Shown here in pieces: positions 8,577 to 16,639 of a stretch of DNA of 23,529 nt. Origin of the DNA: an archaeon (GTDB lineage Archaea; Thermoproteota; Nitrososphaeria; Nitrososphaerales; CADDZS01); NCBI GenBank assembly GCA_021792315.1, contig JAJYUX010000009.1:4100-27628 (forward strand), given 5' to 3'. The notes under the pieces are model-generated. The model was not told the origin of the DNA, did not search any database, and worked only from the letters and a program-made list of their open reading frames with translations. A program made the translations under genes and the position numbers. Within the stretch, counting starts at the first letter, position 1. Each line of letters opens with the position of its first letter.

Positions 8577-10391
8577 TTGACTCACAGAATCGCAGTCCTT
8601 GACAAGGATAGCTGTCATTCTAGGAAGTGCAATTTGGAATGCATTGTCTTTTGTCCGGTAAACAAGACGGGGAGCGACTGCATCGTTCTAGGGCAGGAAG
8701 CAAAGGCCGTAATCAGTGAAGAGCTCTGCACTGGTTGTGGCATATGTGTGAAGAAGTGCCCCTTTGAAGCAATTACAATATTGAATCTTGCCACTGAACT
8801 AGGGCAAGAGAAGGTACACCAGTACGGCATCAACACTTACCGTCTTTACAAGTTGCCAATACCAAAGAAGAATGCAGTCGTTGGTATGGTAGGACGGAAC
8901 GGGGTGGGCAAATCTACTGCTTTGAATATCCTTGCTGGATCCCTCAAACCGAACATGGGTTTGTATGACAACCCTCCTTCTTGGGAACGCATTATTGACC
9001 AATTTCAGGGAACCGAGCTACGAAGTCACTTTGAGGCTATCGCCAACGGAACACTTAGGGTTTCCATAAAACCTCAAGCAGTATACTTGATCCCAAAAGT
9101 TTGGACTGGGACAGTACGTGAACTGCTTCAGACAACCGCTGGATCTTCCAGAGATGTTTCCGAAATTGCAGATTCTCTTTTTCTGAGTGAAAGCCTAGAG
9201 AGAAATGTCTCAGAGCTAAGCGGTGGCGAGCTCCAGCGAACTGCAGTAGCCGTGACGGCTTTGAAAGAGGCAGACCTGTACCTATTTGATGAACCTTCGA
9301 GTTACAACGATGTTTTTCAAAGGATGAATGTTTCGAAGACGATTTCCGAATTAACCAAGAAAGCTTCCGTAATCCTAGTTGAACATGACCTATCCTTCTT
9401 AGATTATCTCAGTGACTACATCCACATTCTCTACGGTGAAGCAGGGGTGTACGGAATCGTGTCCTCGATTCAGTCCGCGAGAACCGGAATCAACGAGCTT
9501 CTGGAGGGATATCTTCAGGTTGAAAACGTTCGCTTCAGAGATCAACCCGTGAGATTCGATATCTATTCACCAATAGAAGACGAGACTGAGACCCCTGTTA
9601 TTTGCAGTTACGACCATCTAACGAAGAATTTCGAAAACTTCGAATTAGACGTAGAAGCAGCAGAAATCAAGATCGGACAAGTAGTTGGAATACTTGGAGC
9701 TAATGCCCTGGGAAAAACAACGTTCCTGAAAGTACTCTCAGGGTTGGAACCACCCACAAGCGGCAAAGTGAACGCTCTTTCGAAAGTCGCTTACAAACCA
9801 CAATATCTTTCGTCCGATACTGAAACTGACGTTGTCACGTATCTTCGCTCAATTAACAAAGACGTTGACACTGGATTAATCCAGACCCAGCTCATAACGC
9901 CTTTGAGTCTTAACAACCTGTACGAAAAGCAATTGAAGAACCTTAGCGGAGGAGAGCTTCAGAAAGTCGCTATTGTTGCGACGCTCCTCCAAGATGCTCA
10001 GATCTACGCGTTTGACGAACCTTCCGCGTTCATAGATGTAGAAGATAGGATCGTTTTGGCCAAGGCGATTCAGAGATTTGTCAGGGCTATGGGAAAGACC
10101 GCGCTCGTGATAGACCACGACATTCAGTTGGTGGATATAGTCGCGGATTCGTTGATGATATTCTCCGGCGAACCTGGGAGAAAAGGACATGCCGGCAAAC
10201 CACTAGGAAAGTCCGATGGTATGAACGCATTCTTGAAGCAACTGGGGATAACCTACAGACGTGACATTACAACTGGAAGGCCCAGAGTCAACAAGCCAGA
10301 CAGCAAGCTTGATCGCATGCAGAAAGACGAGAAGAAATTCTACTATGTTGGCAAGATCTTGCAAGCTGAGATGGATAAGGCGAGCAAATAA
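8577..10391 (+). CDS. ABCE1/Rli1 ribosome-recycling ATPase
   Basis: ABCE1 splits ribosomes after termination, working with aRF1/Pelota. The 604-residue protein has an N-terminal iron-sulfur domain with eight cysteines at residues 13, 18, 22, 26, 51, 54, 57 and 61 (two 4Fe-4S clusters, the second CTGCGICVKKC). Two ABC ATPase domains follow: Walker A GRNGVGKS (106-113), signature LSGGELQR (214-221) and Walker B with DEP near 238-240; then Walker A GANALGKT (374-381), signature LSGGELQK (456-463) and DEP near 480-482. The region after the first DEP reads SSYNDVFQR, and after the second SAFIDVEDR. The usual forms are SSYLDV.QR and SAYLDVEQR, so both D-loop neighbourhoods are slightly divergent. 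It is followed by the trm5-like gene after 5 nt, giving a translation-themed operon. Confidence 0.96.
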   Translation: MTHRIAVLDKDSCHSRKCNLECIVFCPVNKTGSDCIVLGQEAKAVISEELCTGCGICVKKCPFEAITILNLATELGQEKVHQYGINTYRLYKLPIPKKNAVVGMVGRNGVGKSTALNILAGSLKPNMGLYDNPPSWERIIDQFQGTELRSHFEAIANGTLRVSIKPQAVYLIPKVWTGTVRELLQTTAGSSRDVSEIADSLFLSESLERNVSELSGGELQRTAVAVTALKEADLYLFDEPSSYNDVFQRMNVSKTISELTKKASVILVEHDLSFLDYLSDYIHILYGEAGVYGIVSSIQSARTGINELLEGYLQVENVRFRDQPVRFDIYSPIEDETETPVICSYDHLTKNFENFELDVEAAEIKIGQVVGILGANALGKTTFLKVLSGLEPPTSGKVNALSKVAYKPQYLSSDTETDVVTYLRSINKDVDTGLIQTQLITPLSLNNLYEKQLKNLSGGELQKVAIVATLLQDAQIYAFDEPSAFIDVEDRIVLAKAIQRFVRAMGKTALVIDHDIQLVDIVADSLMIFSGEPGRKGHAGKPLGKSDGMNAFLKQLGITYRRDITTGRPRVNKPDSKLDRMQKDEKKFYYVGKILQAEMDKASK

Positions 10392-10396
10392 ACGGC

Positions 10397-11245
10397 GTGC
10401 AAATGCAATTGCCGATGCTGAAAGAAGCACTCCGCGAACATTTGAGCGGACCCGAAATTGCGACTCTTTCCTCCTCTTTCGACGTGATTGGAGACATTGC
10501 AATCATCAAGATACCGGAGCAACTCAAATCGAAAGAACGGATTATTGGCGAGCAAATCCTCCAAAGAATGAAGAATATCAAAACGGTGCTAAAACAGAAT
10601 TCAGATGTGAAGGGCGAATTCAGAACGCGTGATGTGGTTCTGGTCGCAGGTGAAGAGAAGTACGAGACACTTTACAAAGAGAGTGGAATCCTGTTCAAAG
10701 TTAACGTGAACACCGCGTACTTTTCTCCCAGACTATCGACAGAGCGGCAAAGATTACGATCGCTTGTAACGGATGGAGAACACATCTTTAACATGTTCGC
10801 TGGCATTGGCACTTTTTCTCTAATTATAGCAAAGACGAAGAATTGCCAAGTTGAAAGTGTTGACAAGAATCCCGAAGCGATTAGGCTTGGATCAGAGTCG
10901 CTGAAACTCAACAGGAAAATGAAGGGAACTGTGAATATGATCCTTGATGACGCGAAAGATTTCGCCAACCGCCATCCGGGGGAATTCGACAGAGTACTGA
11001 TGCCTCTCCCTGAAAGAGCTCCAGATTTCATATCTTTGGCTGTGATTTCCGCAAAACAAGTCCCAGGTTCAATGATTCATTACTACATTCATGTTTCAGA
11101 GGAAGATTTCTACAACGAGAATTACATCAACAACCATTTACGATCTTTGGATCTTCCGCGCCGGTACGAAGTGGCGAAATGGAAGAAGGTGAGGGAGGTT
11201 GGTCCAAGGTTCATCCAAGCCGTTGCAGATATCATTTTGCTCTGA
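10397..11245 (+). CDS. Trm5-family tRNA (guanine37-N1)-methyltransferase
   Basis: The family uses S-adenosylmethionine to methylate G37 next to the anticodon, preventing frameshifts. The 282-residue protein shows SFDVIGDIAIIKIP (about 27-40), VLKQNSDVKGEFRTRD (64-79), the Trm5/TYW2 signature AYFSPRLSTER (107-117), SAM motif I MFAGIGTFSL (133-142; GxGPFS is more usual) and a D-NPEA acidic loop (156-161). At the motif normally written NLP, here 203-205, the residues are PLP, so the key asparagine is replaced. Start: GTG at 10397, 5 nt after the ABCE1 stop; an ATG two codons on (10403) is equally possible. TYW2-like or another archaeal Trm5 paralogue (a/b/c) cannot be excluded. Confidence 0.85.
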   Translation: MQMQLPMLKEALREHLSGPEIATLSSSFDVIGDIAIIKIPEQLKSKERIIGEQILQRMKNIKTVLKQNSDVKGEFRTRDVVLVAGEEKYETLYKESGILFKVNVNTAYFSPRLSTERQRLRSLVTDGEHIFNMFAGIGTFSLIIAKTKNCQVESVDKNPEAIRLGSESLKLNRKMKGTVNMILDDAKDFANRHPGEFDRVLMPLPERAPDFISLAVISAKQVPGSMIHYYIHVSEEDFYNENYINNHLRSLDLPRRYEVAKWKKVREVGPRFIQAVADIILL

Positions 11246-11246
11246 T

Positions 11247-12944
11247 TCAGTACTTCACGACTTGACCTTCGTAGATTTTCTTTACTCTTTCTAATGTGTC
11301 GATTTGTGAAACTGATTTGTCAGTCCTGATTCGTTTGATCCTTGGAAATCTCAATGCGTAGCCGCTGTTGTGTCTATTGCTTTCTTGAATAGCGTCAAAG
11401 GCCACCTCAAGCACGATTTGCGGCTTTACAGTGCGTCTATATCCGTAATCTTCAATTGTAATTTGTTTCAGATTATCTGTCATCTCTGAAATCTCCGCGT
11501 CGGTAAGCCCAGAGTAGGCCTTACCGACTACCTTAAGTTCAGCCCCATCTCTGACTGCGAATGTATAGTCGGAAATCACTCTAGCCCTTTTACCGTGACC
11601 CAATTCAGCCGCGACAATGACAACATCAAGCGTGTCGAGTTCTTTCTTGAGTTTCATCCAATTTTTCCCTCTCCACCCAGGTGTGTAAGGCGATGAGAGA
11701 TTCTTCACAACAAGACCCTCGTATCCCAGAGACTTGCTCTCATCGAACATAGACTGAATCTCCTCCGGAGTGGAAACAAATCTTCTTTCGGCTTCCGCTA
11801 TGACTTTGTTGAAGGAAAGAGATTGAAGAGCTTCAAGACGCCTGGATAACGGTAAATTGATCATGGGTCTTTCTTTGAAGAGAATGTCGAACACGAAGTA
11901 CTTTATGGGAATTTCATTTTCTGCTCTTTCCAGTCTTCTCAATCGTTGCTGAAGCGCTTGAAAAGACAATGGACTCCCTTCTTTGAAAGGAACTATCTCT
12001 CCATCTAGGACAAGCAGGGTTTGCCCGACACCTCTTACTCCATCTTCTATTTCTGGAAAGTACAGTGTGATATCCTCCAAGTTTCTCGAAAAGATCTTGA
12101 CCTTGTCGTCTCCGAGATGAACCTGGGCACGTATCCCATCATATTTGAAGTTCGACAGCACTGGGAATTCTGAGAAGCCAGCATGAAGAGCCTCGGCACT
12201 CTCTGCTGAATCGGCAAGCATGAAGTTGGTTGGATGGAACAATTCCAATTGTGCTTCTTCGAGTCTGCTATGCTTTGCAAGTACTGCTACTCTCCCAATG
12301 TCACCTGTGACCAAGTTTGCTGTTCTAACATTCGCGAGGGGTTGGTCAAACGATTTTGTTATTGATTCCTCAACCAACCCCTCTACGAATCCTATCCTCA
12401 TTTCTCCACTCATTATTCTAATCAGGTACTTCGCCTCTACAGGATCCCGGATAGCGAAGAGCATTCTATCGATTATCTTTTGTTTCTTTTCTGAGGATCT
12501 CTTACCTGAAACTTTGGCGAGATCTATGAAAGCTAATTTAATGTCTTGAAGTGTTAGGAGTGATTCACCGAGAAGAGTAGTGTTTTGCCTGGGCTTGTTC
12601 TCGGACATCAGGAAATCTAGTAGAGATGATCCCAAGTCTCCGTGTTTCAAATAATAGCGGGACAGGTCTCCATCATTCAATCCGTAGAACTGTGCCACAG
12701 TCTTCCAGATCATGGAGTAACCGACGTTGAGTTCAATATCCTCTGAGCTCGGCGGTAAGATCTTTCCCGCTAAGAACGTACTCGCCACTCTGAGATCCTC
12801 ATCGAGAAGAGTTCTGAAATACTCTGACACTATTCCTATTTTGGTTAATTTGCTCCGAGTCCTGCCAACCTCTTCGCATTTCTCGCAAAATGTGAGGAAT
12901 TCGGTATCCTGTCCCTCTCGTAGGTCATATCCCCCCACTTTCAA
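11247..12944 (-). CDS. lig: ATP-dependent replicative DNA ligase
   Basis: Seals nicks in replication and repair by the adenylated-lysine mechanism. The protein is about 565 residues, in the family range of roughly 560-600. It has an N-terminal helical DNA-binding domain (1-215). The adenylation domain carries motif I KYDGIR with the catalytic lysine near residue 267, a LLVLDGEIV strand, and GLVVKNL plus WMKLKKE near the domain end. An OB-fold domain ends with LRFPRIKRIRTDK (motif VI). The start is uncertain: TTG at 12944 or GTG two codons later. It lies 43 nt downstream of the acetyltransferase gene on the same strand, and its stop is one base from the convergent trm5-like stop (11245/11247). 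Confidence 0.95.
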   Translation of the reverse strand: MKVGGYDLREGQDTEFLTFCEKCEEVGRTRSKLTKIGIVSEYFRTLLDEDLRVASTFLAGKILPPSSEDIELNVGYSMIWKTVAQFYGLNDGDLSRYYLKHGDLGSSLLDFLMSENKPRQNTTLLGESLLTLQDIKLAFIDLAKVSGKRSSEKKQKIIDRMLFAIRDPVEAKYLIRIMSGEMRIGFVEGLVEESITKSFDQPLANVRTANLVTGDIGRVAVLAKHSRLEEAQLELFHPTNFMLADSAESAEALHAGFSEFPVLSNFKYDGIRAQVHLGDDKVKIFSRNLEDITLYFPEIEDGVRGVGQTLLVLDGEIVPFKEGSPLSFQALQQRLRRLERAENEIPIKYFVFDILFKERPMINLPLSRRLEALQSLSFNKVIAEAERRFVSTPEEIQSMFDESKSLGYEGLVVKNLSSPYTPGWRGKNWMKLKKELDTLDVVIVAAELGHGKRARVISDYTFAVRDGAELKVVGKAYSGLTDAEISEMTDNLKQITIEDYGYRRTVKPQIVLEVAFDAIQESNRHNSGYALRFPRIKRIRTDKSVSQIDTLERVKKIYEGQVVKY

Positions 12945-12987
12945 ATCGGGAAACGACTCCTTTGAATCAGAAAAAGAACCATGCGAT

Positions 12988-13500
12988 CTAGAGAGCTTTG
13001 CTCATCAGGTATGCGCTTTCGCCATCACGGTAATATCCGGGATGAGTAGCAACACTCTGAAAACCAAGCTTCTTGTAAAGGTCAACTGCCGGCTCGTTTG
13101 AAACTCTGACTTCGAGATATCCCTCGGAGCAACCTCTGTCCTTCATGCCTTTCAGAGACTCTTCGACAAGAACTCTTCCGAGACCCATTCGTCTGTGATC
13201 TTCCAGCACAGCAACAGAGACTATGTGACCCTTTCTAGCCAAACCGTATCGTTTTGTATGAGAGAATCCGTACTCTATCCTGCACATAATATACCCCACT
13301 ATAGCTGCTGATTCATCTTCTGCTACGAGAAATGTTTCTGGGGATTCGTGTAACCTCTCTTCGAAAAAGGAGTCTGAGTAATGCTCAGGCAATGCTGCCC
13401 AGTTAATTGAAATTGCCGCGGGAAGGTCTTCTACCAAAGCCTTCCTTACTCCGTATTTTCCAACGCGTCTCAGGTAGATGTTTTGCGTGCCAGAGGTCAC
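12988..13500 (-). CDS. RimI/Naa10-like N-alpha-acetyltransferase (GNAT family)
   Basis: Archaeal members of this family acetylate protein N-termini co-translationally, using acetyl-CoA. The 170-residue product shows the typical start of the fold (VRKALVEDLPAAISINWAALPEHY), FLVAEDESAAIVGYIM (57-72), HIVSVAVLEDHRRMGLG (92-108) with the acetyl-CoA-binding R-R-x-G-x-G at 103-108, and a late YLEVRVSNEPAVDLYKKLGF, the alpha4/beta7 signature. The start is GTG at 13500; the sequence AGGTG sits on the start itself and no separate ribosome-binding site is clear. It leads the pair with DNA ligase on the minus strand and is divergent from the S2P protease gene. Confidence 0.9.
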   Translation of the reverse strand: MTSGTQNIYLRRVGKYGVRKALVEDLPAAISINWAALPEHYSDSFFEERLHESPETFLVAEDESAAIVGYIMCRIEYGFSHTKRYGLARKGHIVSVAVLEDHRRMGLGRVLVEESLKGMKDRGCSEGYLEVRVSNEPAVDLYKKLGFQSVATHPGYYRDGESAYLMSKAL

Positions 13501-13569
13501 CTATAATGAGCAGGCTATTACAATGCTAATTGCCCCCTAGATAAAAAGAGATAGCTAATTAATCGGGCA
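13501..13569. promoter_or_regulatory. Divergent promoter region, acetyltransferase / S2P protease
   Basis: This 69-nt spacer contains two AT-rich boxes: GATAAAAAGAG at about 13540-13550 and TAATTAAT at about 13555-13562. The first is placed to drive a nearly leaderless S2P transcript from the TTG at 13570; read on the minus strand as TTTTTATC it could also serve the acetyltransferase with a leader of about 20 nt. The second could serve an S2P start at the ATG 13612. The sequence does not resolve which is used. Confidence 0.4.
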
Positions 13570-14745
13570 TTGAGTACGCCATCACAAACATCCTTTCAAA
13601 AGCGATTGTTCATGACAGATATAGCACCGGAGCCTCAGAGCCAAGACAGGAACCAGAGAATCATTGATGCGGTTCACGAACGATTTCAAGTAGCAACGGA
13701 GTATCTCCGCGAAGATTCTGCAATCGAATTCAACCTTAATCAGGATCAGAACGACTTGAAGACCAAGTTCCTTTCTCTAATCGGCGAATTACGGACTTAC
13801 GGAGACACGGCGGTGCTTCGGAAGTCAGAGAAAGGTTATCTTTTGATAGTTGTGCGAAAGCCGCGACATTCCGGAAAGAGAAGCAATACTCCCTTGATTC
13901 TAATGATCGCAACTCTTGTTGTCATCCTAGTAGACGGTTTCATTAGGGCATATTCGTATCCGACGAGTCTGTCGCATCTGACAACTCTTGAAGAAGTCAC
14001 CGCCGCGGGAATCTATACTGTTTCCTTGTTTGGGATAATTGCAATACATGAAATGGGACACAAGGTCGCCTCTTGGTATCATAAGATGGACTCGTCGTGG
14101 CCCTACTTTATTCCCGGAATCCCCGGCATCTGGCCAACAATGGGAGCGGTAATCAGTGCGAGAGATCCGCCAGTTAACAGAGATTCTCTATTTGATCTTG
14201 GCATCTCAGGACCCGTCGCCGGACTGACTGTTACGGTGATTGTGTCAATAGTAGCAGTCTTCAGTGCTCAGTTGATTCCAGTTGGTTCAGTTCCTGCTTC
14301 CCAGCTTACGAGCACCGACTATTACACGAATTTTCTGATCAGCATGTTCAGAACCAATTCTTCCAACGATGTGATAGTGGGGGCAACATTTTCATTGCTC
14401 TACTTCGCCTATTCCTTTGGCTTTTTACTTACATTCATCAATTTGCTTCCTGCTTGGCAGCTGGACGGAGGTCACATCTCGAACGCGGCCACGAGCCCCA
14501 GAGTCCACAAGTTGTTGACTTACATCAGTGTTTTGATCATGATATTGATCCAGTTCTATCTGATGGCGTTCCTAATACTCCTTCTTTCAGGACGTTCCCC
14601 TAGACTGGAGCCGTTGGACACGGTTTCACCGTTATCCTCGAAGCGGAAGCTGTTCTTCATCCTGACGTGGGTGCTTGCACTGTCGATATTTGTTCTTGTA
14701 CTATACAACAATGCACTTTTCGGAATCGGATTGTTGTTCAAGTAG
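13570..14745 (+). CDS. Site-2 protease family intramembrane metalloprotease (EGY1-like)
   Basis: S2P proteases cut membrane-embedded substrates, often to release regulators. The 391-residue protein begins with about 100 soluble residues, then roughly six membrane segments. The zinc site is HEMGH (160-164) on the second segment, and the third zinc ligand is in LLPAWQLDGG (D299). YFIPGIPGI and SARDPPVNRDSLFDLGISGPVAG match the plant/archaeal EGY1-like group, which has a long soluble N-terminus and an inserted re-entrant region. The start is either TTG at 13570 or ATG at 13612 (MTDIAPEPQ); with no ribosome-binding site, both remain open. The last 8 nt overlap the end of the convergent racemase-like gene. 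No neighbouring substrate is evident. Confidence 0.9.
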   Translation: MSTPSQTSFQKRLFMTDIAPEPQSQDRNQRIIDAVHERFQVATEYLREDSAIEFNLNQDQNDLKTKFLSLIGELRTYGDTAVLRKSEKGYLLIVVRKPRHSGKRSNTPLILMIATLVVILVDGFIRAYSYPTSLSHLTTLEEVTAAGIYTVSLFGIIAIHEMGHKVASWYHKMDSSWPYFIPGIPGIWPTMGAVISARDPPVNRDSLFDLGISGPVAGLTVTVIVSIVAVFSAQLIPVGSVPASQLTSTDYYTNFLISMFRTNSSNDVIVGATFSLLYFAYSFGFLLTFINLLPAWQLDGGHISNAATSPRVHKLLTYISVLIMILIQFYLMAFLILLLSGRSPRLEPLDTVSPLSSKRKLFFILTWVLALSIFVLVLYNNALFGIGLLFK

Positions 14746-15877
14746 CAAAATACGAGGTCGTGGCATCAGTTACCACCAGAATTTTTGCCCGAGAACCTTG
14801 CTGTACTAAAGCTGAGGGTGCTTCGCGCGCTCCGCCTATAGTCTTGAAATCGAATTTTGACGCATAGTACTGTGGCAGAGTTGTCAATATTGAAAGCTGC
14901 AAATCGCGCTGCACTTTGTAGTACGAAAGCAGAACTTCCAGACCATCGAAATAACTCACTTCGTCCAATTTCGTCCGAGGCTCGAATCTTCCTGTAACAA
15001 ACCGGAGTAATGCCTCCGATCCGAGCCCTTGGGAACATTCAGCTAGCATACAGATTTTCGACTCTGAATCTTGAAGCGCCACCTTCGAAGCAACCTGAAA
15101 GAAAGAACGTGCCAGCGCATCTGTCAGGGTTCTGTCACTCTCGTGTCCACCAGACCCAAAAATGACGCGCTCTGCTCTTGCTGGAAGCTCCATTGCGAGG
15201 TTTTTCGTCCAAAACTCAAGTGCTCGCTCGTGCGCGGATTCACAATCACCGTAAAAAGTAGCTAACAATCCTGCCGATGTCTTCTCTACTATTTCTAAGA
15301 CTTTGATTTGATTGCAAGCTTGCAAGACTCGGGTTGCATACGATGATGCACTAGACTTCGCTTCAATGCAAGGTAGTTCTTCAGACGATCTCTTGAATGC
15401 CTGCTCCTTCAGTGAAGTGACAAGTGAAACCACATCGCTAGCAGCACTCGATATTCCATAAAGTGGATCGTAATGTAGAGAAGTAATGAGTAACAATTTA
15501 CTTTGCGACTTTAGTTCAGTCGGAACCATCGCAGGAACTCCGTCAACTAGACCGACATCGACAAGGCTCTCAAGGTTCAATTGTTCTGCTTCAATGGCAT
15601 ATTCCTGTGCCTTTCTTCGTGCCAGAGCTCCAAGATTCTTCGGGTGCAGAATTTTGCGGATTCCCTTGTTCCTTGTTAGAAGAACATCCAGTATTTTCTG
15701 TGAACCAAAGGTGCCAGATAGAAGTAATACGGTGTCTTCGCCTACAAAATCTGCTGTCTTCTCAAGTTCCTCTTGGTTTATTTTAGATGGCCGCGGCTCT
15801 AGAATCTGGGAGAGGTTTTCCTGCTTTATGTCGAAAGAAACCTCGACGGGGCCGTAAGGAACCCAGATCTCGGTCAT
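14738..15877 (-). CDS. Lactate racemase (LarA/DUF2088)-fold protein, probably lacking the cofactor lysine
   Basis: The 379-residue protein looks like a divergent member of the LarA family, whose classical members racemise 2-hydroxyacids with a nickel-pincer nucleotide. Supporting features are an N-terminal PYGPVEVSFDI with EPRPSKI (7-33), like the opening of DUF2088, and a C-terminal GSGGHESDRTLTDAL (241-255) followed by AECSQGLGSEALLRF (279-293), the family's glycine-rich pair. The central region is different. After H135, where LarA has SGGAK with the cofactor-bearing lysine, this protein reads GISSAASD. The D-x-TRP substrate motif is also not seen. It may be a non-racemase relative or a regulator. 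The start is ATG at 15875-15877, without an obvious ribosome-binding site, 51 nt after the TBP stop. Confidence 0.6.
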   Translation of the reverse strand: MTEIWVPYGPVEVSFDIKQENLSQILEPRPSKINQEELEKTADFVGEDTVLLLSGTFGSQKILDVLLTRNKGIRKILHPKNLGALARRKAQEYAIEAEQLNLESLVDVGLVDGVPAMVPTELKSQSKLLLITSLHYDPLYGISSAASDVVSLVTSLKEQAFKRSSEELPCIEAKSSASSYATRVLQACNQIKVLEIVEKTSAGLLATFYGDCESAHERALEFWTKNLAMELPARAERVIFGSGGHESDRTLTDALARSFFQVASKVALQDSESKICMLAECSQGLGSEALLRFVTGRFEPRTKLDEVSYFDGLEVLLSYYKVQRDLQLSILTTLPQYYASKFDFKTIGGAREAPSALVQQGSRAKILVVTDATTSYFAT

Positions 15878-15928
15878 GGAAAATGCTACTTGTCAGTTTA
15901 GTTTTGGGAAGTTGTTGCTTATTGACAT

Positions 15929-16489
15929 TTATGCGTAAATCATCAAGTTCTTTTGTTCCAAGGTCACATGAAGATTGTTAACTGCTCTGTAGACTTCGGT
16001 CTCCTTCTTAGCCCCTGTGCATACCAGCTTCCCTGATGCGAACAAAAGGATTACAGTCTTCGGATCTGCCATACGGTGAATCAATCCAGGGAACTGCTCG
16101 GGCTCGTACATTGACTTTGGTAGCTGTCTGGCCGCTTCCTCAAGGTGAACTTTGCCTCCCAGAGAAGCAGAAGCAACAATGTTCTGTATGTCAATGATTG
16201 GTTCGTTTCTAATGTCAATGCTTCCCTTTCGAAGCTTCTGGACGACAGTCTTTACCGCCTTTATAGCCTGCTCCTCAGACTTCGCTCCGGTGCAGACCAT
16301 CTTGCCAGAGCTGAAGATCAAGGTTGCCGTTTTGGGAATCTTCAGTCTGAATACCAAGCCCGGAAACTGATCAGGATGATACTCCACATCTGAGAACGAA
16401 CGGGTGATCTGATTCAGGTCGACTGTCTGGTTTATGCTAGCTGAAGCAACTACATTTTCAATGCTGATGAGTGCCTTGGTCTGCGGCAA
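15929..16489 (-). CDS. tbp: TATA-box binding protein
   Basis: The general transcription factor that recognises the TATA box and recruits TFB and RNA polymerase. Its 186 residues are a clear two-fold repeat: each half opens with IENVVASAS / IQNIVASAS and contains YHPDQFPGL / YEPEQFPGL, then SSGKMVCTGAKS / ASGKLVCTGAKK. The DNA-contacting saddle residues (V.AS, FPG, F.SGK, CTGAK) are all present in both halves. The TTG start at 16489 is preferred because the protein then starts close to the first repeat; AAGGTC lies about 10 nt upstream. A TATA box at 16521-16530 predicts a leader of roughly 10 nt. Only one TBP gene is visible in the window. Confidence 0.97.
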   Translation of the reverse strand: MPQTKALISIENVVASASINQTVDLNQITRSFSDVEYHPDQFPGLVFRLKIPKTATLIFSSGKMVCTGAKSEEQAIKAVKTVVQKLRKGSIDIRNEPIIDIQNIVASASLGGKVHLEEAARQLPKSMYEPEQFPGLIHRMADPKTVILLFASGKLVCTGAKKETEVYRAVNNLHVTLEQKNLMIYA

Positions 16490-16520
16490 AAATATGACCT
16501 TATATTCAGTTTTTAAACCT

Positions 16521-16530
16521 CATATATAAG
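16521..16530 (-). promoter_or_regulatory. tbp promoter TATA box
   Basis: On the minus strand CTTATATATG is a strong TATA element centred about 37 nt before the TTG start of tbp. The predicted transcription start is around 16500. TBP genes can be controlled by their own product, but nothing in the sequence proves that here. Confidence 0.65.
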
Positions 16531-16550
16531 CTGACTGAAGCAGGGTTCTT

Positions 16551-16638
16551 TTAACTTGACGGGCCCCAAAGCTGGAATTTGTTTATGTTAACCGTCGGGC
16601 CCTATCGTGCAGGGGATCTTGTTCGTGTTAACTCGCGG
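16551..16638. repeat. Spaced TTAAC / CGGGCCC direct repeats upstream of tbp
   Basis: TTAAC followed 3-4 nt later by CGGGCCC occurs twice: 16551-16566 and 16588-16602. A third TTAAC followed by TCGCGG lies at 16628-16638. The three TTAAC elements are 37 and 40 nt apart. GGGCCC is itself a palindrome. They lie just upstream of the tbp TATA box and after the end of the 108-residue gene, so they could bind a regulator of tbp. Confidence 0.4.
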
Positions 16639-16639
16639 T

